A DNA stretch of 64,000 nucleotides from Trichobilharzia szidati (Eukaryota > Platyhelminthes > Trematoda > Strigeidida > Schistosomatidae): positions 13,252,354 to 13,316,353 of the forward strand of contig OX235272.1 in NCBI GenBank assembly GCA_944472155.2, written 5' to 3'. The translations under genes were made by a program, and so were the position numbers. The notes beneath the pieces were generated by a model that was not told the origin of the DNA, did not search any database, and was given only the letters and a program-made list of their open reading frames with translations. Numbering within the stretch: the stretch's first letter is position 1; every line of letters starts with the position of its first letter. Below are positions 43,545 through 55,125 of the stretch, one piece after another.

Positions 43545-44350
43545 ACTACAATTCATGGGCGATATACCAAGTGAGATAATTACGAGGAAATTAAGAAAAT
43601 CAGTTCAAAGAACTTTAAATGCTGGCGAACTACATGTATTATTCTGTACACCACTACCGATGGTGCAACCTCGACTGGAAGATGAAGTACCTAGACTAGC
43701 TGGCCACTTCAAATTGTATCTATCAGTTCAACTGCGTTTGTGGAGCGAGTTATGTTGGCCATTGCTCTAGGAACTTGATTTTTCGTGCTCGAGAACATCT
43801 CCCACTATGGCTAAGGAAAGGTGTAGTTAAAACCATTAACAGCTCGATATTGGACCATCTGGTGCAAACCGACCACAAAGCCTGCGTTGAAGAATCCTTC
43901 TCTATCATCTACCGGGTGCCTAATAAACTGCCAAAATCATCGAATTATCGCATGCTTCAAACAGCAGAGGCTATTGCAATTCGCCTCAAGCAACCAGTGC
44001 TCTGTGTCCAAAAGAAACAAGTCCAGCCAACCCCTACTACTGCCTTGGCAGGCCTTCAGTAGAAACTATAAACTCATGAATTTGCACCATTATCTTTCAT
44101 AATTTTTCTGACATTCAGCTTATTTTATGTTGATGCTGTTCAGATGTAATCTATCAATATTATTGATTCGATGTTATTTAAACAGCAACATTAATGTCGT
44201 TCATAAGACTAATTCATTCATTCATTTTAATGTATATATAATTGTAGAGCCTGATGACGAAGGGGTTATCGAAAAGAGTACTCTTTGTTCTGTGTCCATT
44301 CTTTTGAAAATTTTAATGGGCATTTTTAATCAGTTTCAATCAAGAAATTA
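43545..44350 (+). pseudogene. Penelope-like element 3' part (GIY-YIG endonuclease)
   Basis: Plus strand. Frames with one shift read RLEDEVPRLA, then a damaged GIY-YIG start (cysteine-containing, near 43735-43770: NCVCGASYVGHCSRN in the shifted frame), then FRAREHLPLWLRKGV, SILDHLVQTDHKA and FSIIYRVPNKLPKSSNYRM, then LKQPVLCVQKKQVQP and a TAG. The tail has GAGCCTGATGACGAAGGGG. The same family as 32045-33075. Penelope-like reverse transcriptases are telomerase-related and carry a C-terminal GIY-YIG nuclease; only that end is present here. Confidence 0.75.
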
Positions 44351-44559
44351 AATAGAACTGAACAATTATTGTTTAATTAAGTGATTAGGTCACTTTCAGT
44401 TATCACCTATTTTCATCAGTGATAGTCTCCCAGATTAAGACTATCGCACTCAGATAGTCTTATCATCACCAATAAACAACTTGTTCCTGAGTAAGATTCA
44501 GATTAACAGAAGCAGCTCTAGCTGGTCGACTAGTATGATTCATTCATATGACAACTGAA

Positions 44560-45740
44560 CTTTAACCTTGAAAATTGCAGTGTAGTGATGTCCTGTACTT
44601 AGAACACAAGATATAGATAGATTTTTCGAATACATTACCTCGAAGGTTGAAGCAATTCAATTCACTTATGAATTGGAAAATCAGGAAAGGGAGTTCCCAA
44701 TGTTAGACTTCAAAGTAAAAAGGAAAGAAAATGGGAAATTAAACACTAGTGTGTGTTTACAGGAAACCCACACATTCAAACAGATATTTGGACTTCCAGT
44801 CATCCAATCCTATGTCAGTAAAAATAGGATTGGTGGAATGTTTAAATGACAGAGCACAAAAACTAAGTAGTACCAAGGAAAATCTAAAATAGGAAGTGAT
44901 ACACATAAAAGAAGCCTTGAAACTTAACAATTACCCGGATAAACTAGTCAGGAAATATGTAAGGAAATGTAAAAATGAAATAAATAATGATAGTAGCGAT
45001 AGTGATAACAACAATAATAATGATAATAGTGATAATAATAATAATATTAATGACGACACCAACAATTAGGAATCTAAATCATCAGTAGTAATTCCATACA
45101 AGGAATGAACCTCGGAAGCCTTACGCAGAATTCTAAACAAGGCAGGAATAAAAATGGCTGGTATTCAAACCAACCACAAACTCAATTAGAAACAAGCTTT
45201 GTCGGTTAAAGGATCAATCATGTGGAGCCTTTAAAACAAAAGAATTTAGTTTATCTAATCCCCTGCCTGCAATGATTGTCAGGTCAAATACATAGGTCAA
45301 ACTAGTAAAACAGGAGTAGTCAGACTAGCCGAGCACAAAAGCCTAATAACATCTAGATTAGTTGACCCGAATACAATAAAAAATCTAGAGAATAGTTCAG
45401 CTAGCTATAGCACCACATGCAATTACTCACAACCATACAATAGTGTGTATGGGATAAGATGAAAGTTTTAAAATCTAATGTGACGGCAGGGTGGAGGGAG
45501 AGATTGATAACAGAAGCTTTGCTTATCAAATCAACTGTAAATACATGTAACAGGAATGATTCATCACCTGTCCCAGATATCTGGAAGATTCTACTACCCC
45601 TACGACGACGACAAATAGGAGAGGACAAAGAAAACTATAAAACTCAAGTTTCGAAGTCGTGTGATTACTGCAATTGCTATGATTATGAACAATAAATTTT
45701 GTTCGAAACTGTGTCATCCAGTTAATATTGCTGTTTCACT
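44560..45740 (+). pseudogene. Penelope-like element, RT thumb and GIY-YIG
   Basis: Plus strand, with frameshifts: KRKENGKLNTSVYRKPTHS-like and YLDFQSSNP (the conserved YRKPT-T--Y segment after the RT catalytic core), then KIGLVECLNDRAQKLSS, then VIPYKE-TSEALRRILNKAGI, then CNDCQVKYIGQTSKTGVV followed by RLAEHK, the core of the GIY-YIG nuclease. An (AAT/GAT)n stretch at 44985-45070 puts a Ser/Asp/Asn run into the frame. The catalytic RT core itself lies upstream and is missing. A different lineage from the copy at 43545-44350. Confidence 0.78.
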
Positions 45741-46329
45741 GTGTGATACTGTAAAGAAGACAAGACTGAGGAGACCGAAAGGAATGTTTACGTGGTGTAA
45801 CGTATGGTACATAACTAAATTTGGAATACCATATTCTCAACCGGCTATTTGCACATCTTTACCACATCCTTGACGAATTGGTCGAATATCATCTCATTCG
45901 ATAGCTTCTTGGATTCTGCATCATATGGCAACATTCTTCTCATGGTTCTCTTCTTTGAATGCTCTTTCCAGTGTGCCAAACATGTTGTTACTTCGTTCCT
46001 GATATACTACTTATATCGGATTATAAGTAGCACTCACCACAATACATCTAATAAACAAACTAATATGGAATTACTACCACAGTGACCAAGTTTTACACAT
46101 ATATTAGTGGTGACCTCAGTAATACATGTGTCTTCAAGCTTATTCAGTAGAGCGCCAGAAAAGTAATTCACAGGCCTCCGAGTTCTAATCCTACAGAGAC
46201 GCGGATTCTCATCACTGACTCCCAAAAATATAAGTAGTTTAATTTAGAATTCATTTTTTCTATCTACCAAAGTAAGGACTGTGGTATCGCCTATGAAGAA
46301 GCAATTTTAAGTTACATCAGTGGGGTAGA
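45741..46329. other. Penelope-like flanking sequence, mostly unannotated
   Basis: About 46060-46100 contains TTACTACCACAGTGACCAAG, which resembles the terminal sequence beside the Penelope-like copy at 49450-49490 and in EPC intron 6. The rest has no named feature. Confidence 0.4.
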
Positions 46330-46640
46330 CATCCATCCTGTGAAGAGTCGCTATATAAACCAAGGAGTACTGGACAGGTGTTTTTGATCTCAATCTGGGA
46401 CTTTTAAGACACACGAGACGACAATCCCTTCGGGAGATTAAAACCAGGACCCTTTTGGTTTCAAGATGAGTCTGTTAACCGCTTAGAATTTTGAGACAAA
46501 ATTCAACAGTCCATAAAATTCTAGTTCTACTAAGGTTGTGGATTCGATCTCCGAAAGGTATCTTTGACAAGTACTTATGAAGAGTTCCAAACTACGATGA
46601 AATAGCTGTCTACTAACTACTCCATGGATTTTAGTAGTTG
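46330..46640 (+). mobile_element. Two-armed hammerhead/tRNA-like element, copy g, decayed
   Basis: Left, minus orientation: GGAGTACTGGACAGGTGTTT and TCTGGGACTTTTAAG. Right, plus orientation: TATGAAGAGTTCCAAACTAC and GATGAAATAGCTGTC. Between them are two box B-like blocks, one in each direction. Stem II and the CUGA and GAAA boxes carry several changes, so no cleavage is expected. Arm similarity is much lower than in copy a. Confidence 0.5.
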
Positions 46641-46662
46641 TATAACTAATGGCAATCCGTCA

Positions 46663-47705
46663 TCTATATTATTATTATTGTTCCCTTGGGTTCCTAGTGG
46701 AACATAGGGCTCCAAATACACGTCTCCACTTGCTTCTGTCTTCTGCTGTACTTTTTACCTGCATTCATGTTGTTCCATACTGTTTCAACTCCTTTTCACA
46801 CTATCTCCTCCATGTTACCCTTACACTGACGTCCCACTCACCACCGCTTCCCTTTCAGCTTCCACTCGAGCATTGGCCTGACACGCGATGTCACCCAGCG
46901 AGTGGCCTCCTCAGTCAGCGAGTGAGTGTCCAATCCATCTCCACTTTCTTCTGCATATTTGTTGGGTGATTGGTTCTTGTTTTGTTTGTTTCTTCCCATA
47001 GTTTGTTTCTTGTTGGTTCTTGTTCTTTCCGGCGGCCATCTGATCTTCAGTATAGAGCCAGCGAAGACAGTTAGTTAGTTGTTGATGAAGGTCTGCAACA
47101 GGCTGTTGGAAATACTCATTCTTTGTGACCCGCCACTAAGTTTCTGATCCATCCGTATAGAAGAACTGACTAACTGACTTGACTGACGGTTGTATTGAAA
47201 ATCCGAATTCTATTGTTGATGCTGGCTGTGTTGAGTGACGAAGATTTCCAGATTGGTTTCAGGTTGATGAATGTGTTTCTCGCCTTCCCGATTCTCCATT
47301 TGACATCCTCGTCCGTTCCACCTGCCTGTAGTTGAGACAATGCTGGTTGCCTAGATAAGTGAATGAAGTGACCTCTTTCATCAAATCCCTCCCGTTGATG
47401 GTGATTGGCGTTGGATGTTGCTGCTGTTGTTGTTGTTGTTGGTTGGTTGGTTATTTTCATAACCTCCATCTTGTCTATGTTCACCTGGAATCAGTCCTGT
47501 CTTCTCTGGCTGCTTCTTCGACCAGTTTGTCGGTTTTCGCTTGTGAGTCTTCGATTTTGTGTGACATCAAACATAAATCATCCACTCGCGAAATCCAGGT
47601 CTTCTAGGTTCTTCACGTCGGTCCAGGATATTCTTGTTTTCTCGTTTCGCACTGTCTGACGCATAATTCAGTTCAGTCCACCACAATTAGGAATATCATT
47701 GGTGA
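46663..47705 (-). mobile_element. RTE-A LINE, 5'-truncated copy
   Basis: Minus strand. The 3' tail GGAACCCAAGGGAACAATAA lies near 46675-46695. Upstream are the usual coding remnants: NIDKMEVMKITNQP, the DEDVKWRIGKARNTFINLKP block, and a KRWIGHS-like segment. The copy ends near 47705 at CACCAATGATATTCCTAATT, just after where motif B would be. The duplicated AGTCAGTCAG-type runs suggest slippage. No RT core. Confidence 0.78.
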
Positions 47706-48500
47706 TAATGATGTTATTATAGTTGTAATTATTCATTGAACGAATCTTTTGAAGCTAATTTAAACGGCATGTCAAATTTGTAAATCACAAAATAATATAT
47801 TCAGATAATAACGATAAAATCAGCACAGATGAGTAAAAATAAATAAAGATTTTAAATGGAAATCAATAAATGCTAACGATAGAATAAGAAGAGACTATGA
47901 GAAGGTAAACAGTAAGTAGTCCATCATGTTATACCATGTTATTAGTTGTATATTCTTTATGATTGGTTGTTTTGTAATATAAAGTCTGCTTTATTGTATC
48001 ACTTTGGTTACTGTTACTGTATGCATTTCCTGAACTGTTTGTTGATGATATTACCATAGTGCGCGGAAGCAGCAAAAAGATTGATTGCATATTTTTTTTT
48101 TCAGGTTCCGCCATCTTTTGACATTGATGACCACCACTATATTTTCGGTGATTAATAACTAACTTTGCTGATGACTATGTGAGTTGTTTTCACAGTTCAA
48201 CTCAACTCAGTGCTTTTTATTTCATGTTAAAGTATAAGAAGAATGAAATTTGCAGTATGAAGTGTGTGTGTATATATATGTTTATTTCGAGGCATCTCTC
48301 TAGACACAGAAAGAAACTAGTTATTTGTCATACATTTCAAAAAGAAGTTTTGGTAAATGGCTTAACAACAGAGAACGCTAATTAGTTAGGCTGTCTGTCT
48401 GCATTTGAATAGAGACCTCGAGATAAAATGCGCATTTTTTTTCTACTGAGAATTTTGTCCTGCTTGCTTGGGATCTAGATATAGCTATTCACAGTGAACA
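47706..48500. other. No recognised gene
   Basis: AT-rich sequence with short frames (for example 48179-48385) without any recognisable motif. Confidence 0.35.
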
Positions 48501-48509
48501 GTAAATCTG

Positions 48510-48650
48510 GCAGTACTGGACAATTGTTTCGTCATAGTCTGAATCTCCTCATCAGTATTCGCAACTGTGACCCCACTGAAAATCGAACCTAGGGTCTTCA
48601 GGTTACGAGGGGAGACAGTTGACTACTAAGGCCATTCGGCTATGATTCAA
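48510..48650 (-). mobile_element. Hammerhead/tRNA-like element, copy h, decayed
   Basis: Minus strand: box B-like GGTTCGATTTTC near 48590, a CTGATGAGGAGATTC block, GACGAAACAATTGTCCAG, then a truncated arm. The CUGAUGA and GAAA boxes survive, but the stem II strands (AGGAGATTC versus CTATGAC) no longer pair well. Confidence 0.5.
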
Positions 48651-48689
48651 AAATATCACAAATTGACAGCATTCAGAATTCATTCCATT

Positions 48690-49490
48690 ATGGGTAAATT
48701 TTGTTTTGATAAAGTCTGACAGTGTTATACAGTAATGTTTACTGATGACCACATTTCGAGCACAATTTATTACTGCTCATAATCATATCAAGTTAATCAC
48801 ACGACTTCCTAAATTCATTTATATAGTTCCGTTGTTTTTCACTTGATTTGATTGGTAGTAATATTTTCCATATTTCAGGTATGAGTGATGAATCATTCCT
48901 ATTTCATGTGTTGGGTGTAGATTCGATGAACAAGAATTCAGTAATCAACCTCTGTCTCCACCTACCTAGATTACTTTTTAGAATCTTAACCCTCTCCTAC
49001 CCTATTGTGTGGTTGTGTGCTAATGCATGCATTGCAATTGCCGAGCTTTTTTCTAAATTACTTATCTTCTCTGGGTCAACCATTCTTACCTTAGCTAAAT
49101 TCTGACAATGTTCTGACAATCTGACTACCCCTGACCTACTAGTTTGACCTATGTAGTTGACGTTACTCACAGTCATTGCAGGGTATTTTGTAAATTATAT
49201 TATTTTGTCTAATTGGGTCAACCGACAGGGTCCTTTAACCTACAGAGCTTGTCCTACCTGAGTGAATTTGTAGGTTTGAATGCCACCAGCCTAATTCCTG
49301 CTTTATTTAGAATCCTACGTAGAGTCTCAGATGTCCCCTCTTTATATGGTATAACTGTAGATGACCTATATTCTCTCTTATTTATGTTATTATTACTAGT
49401 TTCACAATCTTGAAAACACTGTAAGACTTTATCAAAACAAAATTTACCCATAATGGAATTACACTCTACCACAGTGCACAAGTTTTATTC
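48690..49490 (-). pseudogene. Penelope-like element fragment
   Basis: Minus strand: 49481-49254 reads VVECNSIMGKFCFDKVLQCF, then STVIPYKEGTSETLRRILNK and AGIRLVAF, parallel to the plus-strand copy at 45090-45180. Further on, a broken IPCNDCE and YIGQT-like region near 49150 marks the GIY-YIG start. The tail at 48740-48790 has the GAGC-loop-GCTCGAAA block also seen in EPC intron 6. No RT core. Confidence 0.72.
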
Positions 49491-49504
49491 TTATATTCAG
49501 AATT

Positions 49505-49690
49505 CGTGGTCCTTTGGATTTAGTCCCAGTGACTGGACGATCAACGGGCTTAGGTCATACATAACCTGAAAGTTGTGGGTTTACTTTCCGCTGCTGTTAT
49601 GACTGAGTGCTGATGAGGATTTACAAACTAGGACAAAACAGTGGCTTTTTAACTGACGTCAGGTCGTGACGTAACTTGAAACCAATACTT
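49505..49690 (+). mobile_element. Hammerhead/tRNA-like element, copy i, decayed
   Basis: Plus strand: AATTCGTGGTCCTTTGGATT and CCCAGTGACTGGACGATCAA (tRNA-like head), a box B remnant GTGGGTTTAC, GTGCTGATGAGGATTTACAA, then TAGGACAAAACAGTGG and a damaged right arm TAACTGACGTCAGGTCGTGA. GAAA is changed to AAAA. Confidence 0.5.
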
Positions 49691-49789
49691 GGTAACATTA
49701 AACTACCCTATTTCAATAATTTTCTGTATTCTACATGCACAAATCATTAAAATTAATTACAAAAGTAATGTGAGTAGAACCTGTACCGT

Positions 49790-49960
49790 TATTATTACTG
49801 TTATTGTTGTTATTATGATGCATGTCTTGAGTTGCCAGTAGAATATAGGGCTTCAGCGGCACACTTCCACTCATTTCAATTCCTTGCTGTCATCTTCATC
49901 TGGCCTTCATGAATGCACACAAGCTTTCACTGTTGGGAGTAATGCATGTGTGTAAAATCG
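49790..49960 (-). mobile_element. RTE-A-like 3' tail fragment
   Basis: Minus strand: the tail CTGAAGCCCTATATTCTACT next to a (TAA)n-like run, followed by about 60 bp of the adjoining C-terminal coding region. Too short for protein evidence. Confidence 0.5.
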
Positions 49961-49999
49961 ACTATAAATGAAAATTTCTCTACAGTAGCTGTTATCTTG

Positions 50000-50340
50000 T
50001 TATATTTTGGCTACCTCAATGTGTATTTATCAATTTACTTGCTCGTGTGGAACAAAGTATGTTGGCCGTACGCAACGTCAAGTTCACAAACGTATTCTGG
50101 AACACTGCCCAGCTTGGTTAGCCAGAGGAGAAAAGAAGAATAGCAACATCTCGATCCTCGAGCACCTTGTCATCTCTGGACATCTAGCACCCCCACATGA
50201 ATGCTTCACAGTGTTACACAGAGTCCCTCAATATCCTATGCCATCTGTACATAGCTGAAGCATTTAGCTATTCGGGATCTGACACCGGACCTCTGCATCC
50301 AAAAGCGATACATACATTCTCTTACCTTACCATGGCCAGA
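50000..50340 (+). pseudogene. Penelope-like GIY-YIG endonuclease fragment
   Basis: The plus-strand frame at 50007-50258 reads MCIYQFTCSCGTKYVGRTQR, QVHKRILEHCPAWL and SILEHLVISGHLAPPHECF. The Cys-x-Cys before KYVGRTQRQVHKRI is the Penelope-type form of the GIY-YIG nuclease, and the IxEHL--SGH block follows as in the other copies. A shift near 50258 puts the following AEAFSY segment into another frame. RT sequence upstream is absent. Confidence 0.78.
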
Positions 50341-50579
50341 GTAAAGTTCTCACCACAATTTTGTTTCTTTCCTTTATTATGTAAGTTCGCTATTATTATT
50401 ATTTTATTAATAATTTTTTATTATCATTATTATTCTCATCATCCACATTTTATCACCACTCTATTACTCTTTATTAATAATATTGCTTTTCATACATATT
50501 TTATACAAAAACACTTTATAGCCTTTCCATTAGTTCCTGTCCATTTTACACGAGCTTACTGATTAGTCATTATCTCACA
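50341..50579. other. AT-rich 3' sequence of a Penelope-like element
   Basis: A very T-rich stretch with ATTATTATT runs between the GIY-YIG fragment and repeat R2. It is probably untranslated sequence of the same element. Confidence 0.35.
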
Positions 50580-50800
50580 CTTATTACGTCATGCCAACTT
50601 CTGTCTCCCTTCTAACTTACAATTAGTCATTCCTTCTTACACCTTACATTATGTAATACAATTTTCCAAGGACAAAATTTACCAGTATCTGATTGGTCTA
50701 AAGATTTCTTTGTTAATTATAATAACGATTGTACAGCTCATAAAAATGAATCGTCGAAAAGAAAATTTTCTTCGCTGTTTGTGCCTTTTTCATATTTTTC
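50580..50800 (+). repeat. Repeat R2, copy 1
   Basis: Direct-repeat partner of 53010-53210. Shared in order: CACCTTACATTA, then TTGGTCT, then CGA-TGTACAGCT-AT, then GAATCGTCGAAAAGAAAATT. It follows the Penelope-like GIY-YIG fragment and may be its 3' untranslated end. Confidence 0.6.
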
Positions 50801-51099
50801 AAATTTGTTTATATTTATGATCTATCTAAGGTATTGACTAGCTATATATCTTTGATTCCTCCAAATGCTACCATTTTAGGTAGGTGGCATAGGTTGGGAG
50901 CAGTGCAGTAGTGGGATATTTTAGGGACATTAGCATCCGACTTGACTGTAAACCTGACGGAAATGATGTGTCTGACGCGCAAAAGAAAACACCACCTTCA
51001 TTGGCCAATTTTACTTCTTCTCGACATCAGTAGAAATGTTTAGTAAGTTTTCCCCAGAGATTGCACTGCGTTTTTAAATTGTATTACTGCACGCTTCTA

Positions 51100-51455
51100 T
51101 CAGCAGCTGCCTTCGCTCCATACTGAATGAAGATCAGATACCTAGACAGAAAGGACTAACAACAAGGAACTCTGGGAACGAACCAATCAAGAATTTATTG
51201 TCCAAAAAATATATACCAAAGAAAATGGAGACGTGTCAGGCACGCTGAGGAAATCGTCAAGTAACATCGCGCGACAGACTGTCGAGTGGGAAGCTCTGAG
51301 TTGGGCATCTAAGAGTGACATGGAGAAGATCGTATGCAGAAAAGAAAACTTGTAAGCAAGCATGCAGTCAGTTGAAAAGGACTCCGGAGAACAGGGTACA
51401 ATGGAGATGTACTGTTAAAGTTCAGTGTTCCACCTGGAACCCGAGGGAATAATTA
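51100..51455 (+). mobile_element. RTE-A LINE 3' fragment, decayed
   Basis: Plus strand: CTGCCTTCGCTCCATACTGA, GAAGATCAGAT, AAGAAAATGGAGACGTG and CATCGCGCGACAGACTGTCG, ending near 51455 in CCTGGAACCCGAGGGAATAA. These match the last 350 bp of RTE-A with more decay than the other copies. Confidence 0.6.
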
Positions 51456-51829
51456 TTAATTTATTATTTTGGTAACTTTTGACAAAAAATGTTGGAGATA
51501 ATATCACTGAACACAAAACAGTGTCAAAACAATATTCTCATATTAGAATTTAGTATAAAGAGTTGCTGGAATCCACTGAAACCAGATATCTCATTCACTG
51601 ACACACACTCTCTGTGTGTAAATAACGTTCGGTTAAAAGTCCAGACTAGAACTACTGTGCATTGAAATGAAATAAGAAATGTAATCTTTTGTTACAAAAC
51701 AAATGAAAAAGAAGCCCTAATCAACGTGGATTTTGTGTTTTTTTGTTGGTGATAACAGAATGGATGGTGCAACACCCCCAAATTAAGTCAACGAACACTT
51801 TATTCACAAAAGATATAAGCTGATGGCAT

Positions 51830-52655
51830 TCTTGCTTCAGGTGAACATAGAGAAAGCAGAGGTGATGAAGATTCATGGACAACAACAACAGACAACAATC
51901 AGCCGGCATAAATGGAAGGAACCTGAAAGAAACAACCTCCTTCACCAACCAACCTACCTGGGAAGCATCGTTTTAACTACAGGCCAGCGGAACTGACGAG
52001 GATATCAAAACAGTGACGATCTGGAAAGCAAGACAAGCTTTCACTACTCTCAAGTCTGTGTGCAGGAGATCAACAGCCCTACTCAGTCAGCATCAAAACG
52101 AAGATGAGATCCGGATTGTCAACTCCAATGTGAAGTCAGTGCTACTCACTATACGGATGGATCAGAGACTTGCACTACACTGCGCGTCATAAACACCATC
52201 TCAAACAAACTACAGACCTTCATCAAGAGCTAGTTGTCTTCGCTCAATACTTCACTCAAGATCAGATGGCCAGCCAGCCAGAAGAGATCAGCAACAGAGA
52301 TGGATCTCTAGCAGTGAGCGAACCAACACAGCAGGAACCGATTGTGAAACAAATAGGCAGGCAGGAAGAAATGGAGATGGATTGATTGGCTGGCCATACT
52401 CTGAGGAAACAGACCATCAAGTGAGTGAAATCACACGACAGGCCATTGCTCGAGTGGAACTCGACTGTATTGGAAGCGGCGAGTCGGTCGTCAGTGTGAG
52501 GGTGGGTGAGTTTAAGTAGGTGATGTGAAGAGGGGATGAAAGCGTGTGAGCAGACTTGGAGCCAGGTGAAGACTCTAGCAGAGAACCGAAGGCAATGGAG
52601 ACGCACGACTGAAACCTTATGTTCCTCTAGGAATTAAAGGAAACAATATTAGTAA
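51830..52655 (+). mobile_element. RTE-A subtype b LINE, 5'-truncated
   Basis: Plus strand: TTCAGGTGAACATAGAGAAA, the AACAACAACAGACAACAATC run, and coding remnants (QLVVFAQYFTQDQMASQPEE and DRDGSL-like pieces), ending GTTCCTCTAGGAATTAAAGG and an (AAT)n run. It matches 31120-31960 throughout. Confidence 0.75.
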
Positions 52656-53009
52656 TAATAATTCTTACTTACTGATGTGTGAGTATAATCACAACGTGTT
52701 CAGTATTGAAAATATTTGTCACGAATTTATCAAGGCGAAAGCCAATCTTTTGTTAATAAGGCTAACAAAGTTTTGAAATCATATTTCAATATATATGTGT
52801 ACAGTCTCAAATAGACTTTTATTTGATTCTCTGACCGATTACATTTCGTAATAAAATCGATCTTGTGATGTGTGCAAACTTAGCAGAGTTGGTCAATTTG
52901 AATCCTGCCGAGTTTTGAGGATCTTACTTTCTTCCAATTTCACATTTATGAACCTCACCTATTATGACACGTATAAAACTTGGCCACTATGGTATTTATT
53001 GTATAATTC
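52656..53009. other. No recognised gene
   Basis: AT-rich sequence. A TATAAAACTTGGCCACTATG at about 52972 resembles the Penelope terminal sequence in EPC intron 6. Otherwise nothing. Confidence 0.35.
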
Positions 53010-53210
53010 TGTCTCAACTTCTTCCCCTCTTCTAATCTCCGATTAGTCACCCCTTCTACACCTTACATTACGTATTACATTTTTGAGGAAAAATTTTATC
53101 AGTATCTTATTGGTCTTGTTAAGTATAATTACGACTGTACAGCTTATGAGAAATGAATCGTCGAAAAGAAAATTTTCTTTTTGCTGTTTACGTCTTTTTC
53201 TTATGACCCA
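53010..53210 (+). repeat. Repeat R2, copy 2
   Basis: Direct-repeat partner of 50580-50800, with the same order of blocks and the same GAATCGTCGAAAAGAAAATT. No Penelope coding sequence precedes this copy. Confidence 0.6.
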
Positions 53211-53404
53211 CAGTAATTTGTCTATTGGATACATCACACGCTGTGTAACAGTATTAATTACTGGATGATGCTTCAAACACACAAACTTAAATTTGATTGA
53301 ATTTTAGATTTTTCCCGTCGATTGATTGGACCGAAGTGCTCGGTCTCAGGTTGACATGTCGGCTTCTTGAGCAGATGCTTCGATGATGTCTGGGCATTTA
53401 ATTA

Positions 53405-53645
53405 GTATTTAATTGGTGGATGGTGACTAGCAGTGGAATCCAGGATTCTCGTTTCGTCCTATTTGGGACTCGTCACTGGGTGTACCTGCATTTCTTTGGC
53501 TTTGGAAACTATGGGCACTGGGTTTGAGCCTCGATGAGAACATCATCACTCACTGAGAAATGCAGGTACATCCAGTGACGAGTCCCAAATAGGACGAAAT
53601 GCGTATCCTGGATTCCACTGCTAGTCACCATCCACCAATTAAACA
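53405..53645. mobile_element. Inverted pair of Sm-alpha-type hammerhead repeats
   Basis: About 53410-53495 carries the Sm-alpha block on the minus strand and 53558-53640 on the plus strand. Each reads GGTACA-CCAGTGACGAGTCC, then AAATAGGACGAAA, then ATCCTGGATTCCACTGCTAG. Against the normal CCAG-CUGACGA arrangement, both lack the same C of the CUGA box, which is essential, so both should be inactive. The shared lesion means one arm was copied from the other. The 60 bp spacer contains TTTGAGCCTCGATGAGAAC, a remnant of the element's head. Confidence 0.8.
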
Positions 53646-53889
53646 CAAACTTAAAACCTGAAATAACAGGGTCGAGGGAGAAGACATTGATAACGGTAGC
53701 TTTCATTTATCGAATCAACTGAGAATACGTGCAATAGAAATGATTTAACACTAGTCCTGAACATCTAAAAGGTGCTATCACTCTTACAACAATCATGTTT
53801 CAAAGTTGTGTAAATCCAGTCTATAATAAATTTTGTTTATAACGTCACTCAGTAAACCATACTGTTTCACACTGTTTGTGAGGTATCTA
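53646..53889. other. Short spacer with possible Penelope tail
   Basis: AATAAATTTTGTTTATAACG near 53825 resembles the stem-loop of the Penelope-like tail at about 45690 but is decayed. Confidence 0.3.
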
Positions 53890-55125
53890 TTGAACGAATT
53901 TTGACCAAGAAGTCATTCGGAAACTACTCGAGTACTACGACGTACCCCAAATATTCATCAATCTTATTCAACAGCTGTACGACAACGGCACACGTCAAGT
54001 GATCCACAACGGAAAACTCAGCCAGGCGTTTGCAGTAAACACAGGAGTCAGACAAGGGTGCTAGCCCATTATCACCAATGATATTCCTAATTGTGGTGGA
54101 CTGGACTGGATTATGCGTAAGACAGTGGGAAACCAGAAGACAGGGATATCCTGGACCGACGTCAAGAACGTAGGAGACCTGGATTTCGCGCGTGGATCAT
54201 TTATGTTTGATGTCACACAAATTCGAAGACTCACAAGCGAAAACCGACAAACTCGTCGGTCGAAGAAGCAGCTGGAGAAGACAGGACTCCAGGTGAACAT
54301 AGACAAGACGGAGGTTATGAAAATAACCAACCAACCAACAACAACAACAGCAACAACAGCAGCAGGAACATCCACCGCCAATCACCATCAACGGGAGCGA
54401 TTTGAAAGAGGTTACTTCATTCACTCACTTATCTAGGCAACCAGCATTGTCTCAACTACAGGCAGGAGGAACGCACGAGGATGTCAAATGGAGAATCGGG
54501 AAGGCGAGAAACACATTCATCAACCTCAAACCAATCTGGAAATCTTCCACTGTCACTCAACCCAGCCAGCATCAACAACAAAATGATTCGGATTTTCAAT
54601 ACAAACGTCAGTCAAGTCAGTCAGTCACTTCTTCTATACGGATGGATCAGAAACTTGGCGGTGGGTCACAAGGAATGAGTATTTCCAACAGCCTGTTGCA
54701 CACCTTTATCAACAACAACTAACTGTCTTCGCTGGCTCTATCTATACTGAAGATCAGATGGCCGCCGGAAAGAACAAGAACCAACAAGAAACAAACTATG
54801 GGAAGAAACAAGCGAAACAAGAAGCAATCGCTCAACAAATATGCAGGAGAAAGTGGAGATGGATTGGACACTCACTGGCTGAGGAGGCCACTCGCTGTTT
54901 GACATCGCGCGTCAAGCCATAGCTCGAGTGGAACCCGAAAGGGAAGCGGTGGCGAATGGGACGTCAGTGCAAGGGTGAGATGGAGGAGATCGTGTGAAGA
55001 AGAGATGAAACAGTATGAATTAACACGGATGCAAGTGAAAAATACAGCAGAAGACCGGAGCAAGTGGAGACGTGCGGTTGAAGCCCTATATTTCACTAGG
55101 AACCCAAGGGAACAATTATAATAAT
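53890..55125 (+). pseudogene. RTE-A LINE, 5'-truncated, includes RT motif B
   Basis: Plus strand. It begins inside the RT at FDQEVIRKLLEYYDVPQI-like sequence and runs through NTGVRQGC (motif B, intact here; the next codon is TAG), FLIVVDWTGLDYA-type sequence and GVQVNIDKTEVMKITNQP, to KWRIGKARNTFINLKPIWKS. The catalytic [FY]ADD box is deleted: the frame goes from DLDFAR directly to a changed sequence near 54195. The end has PRVQ-type C-terminal remnants and the tail GGAACCCAAGGGAACAATTA. Confidence 0.78.
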
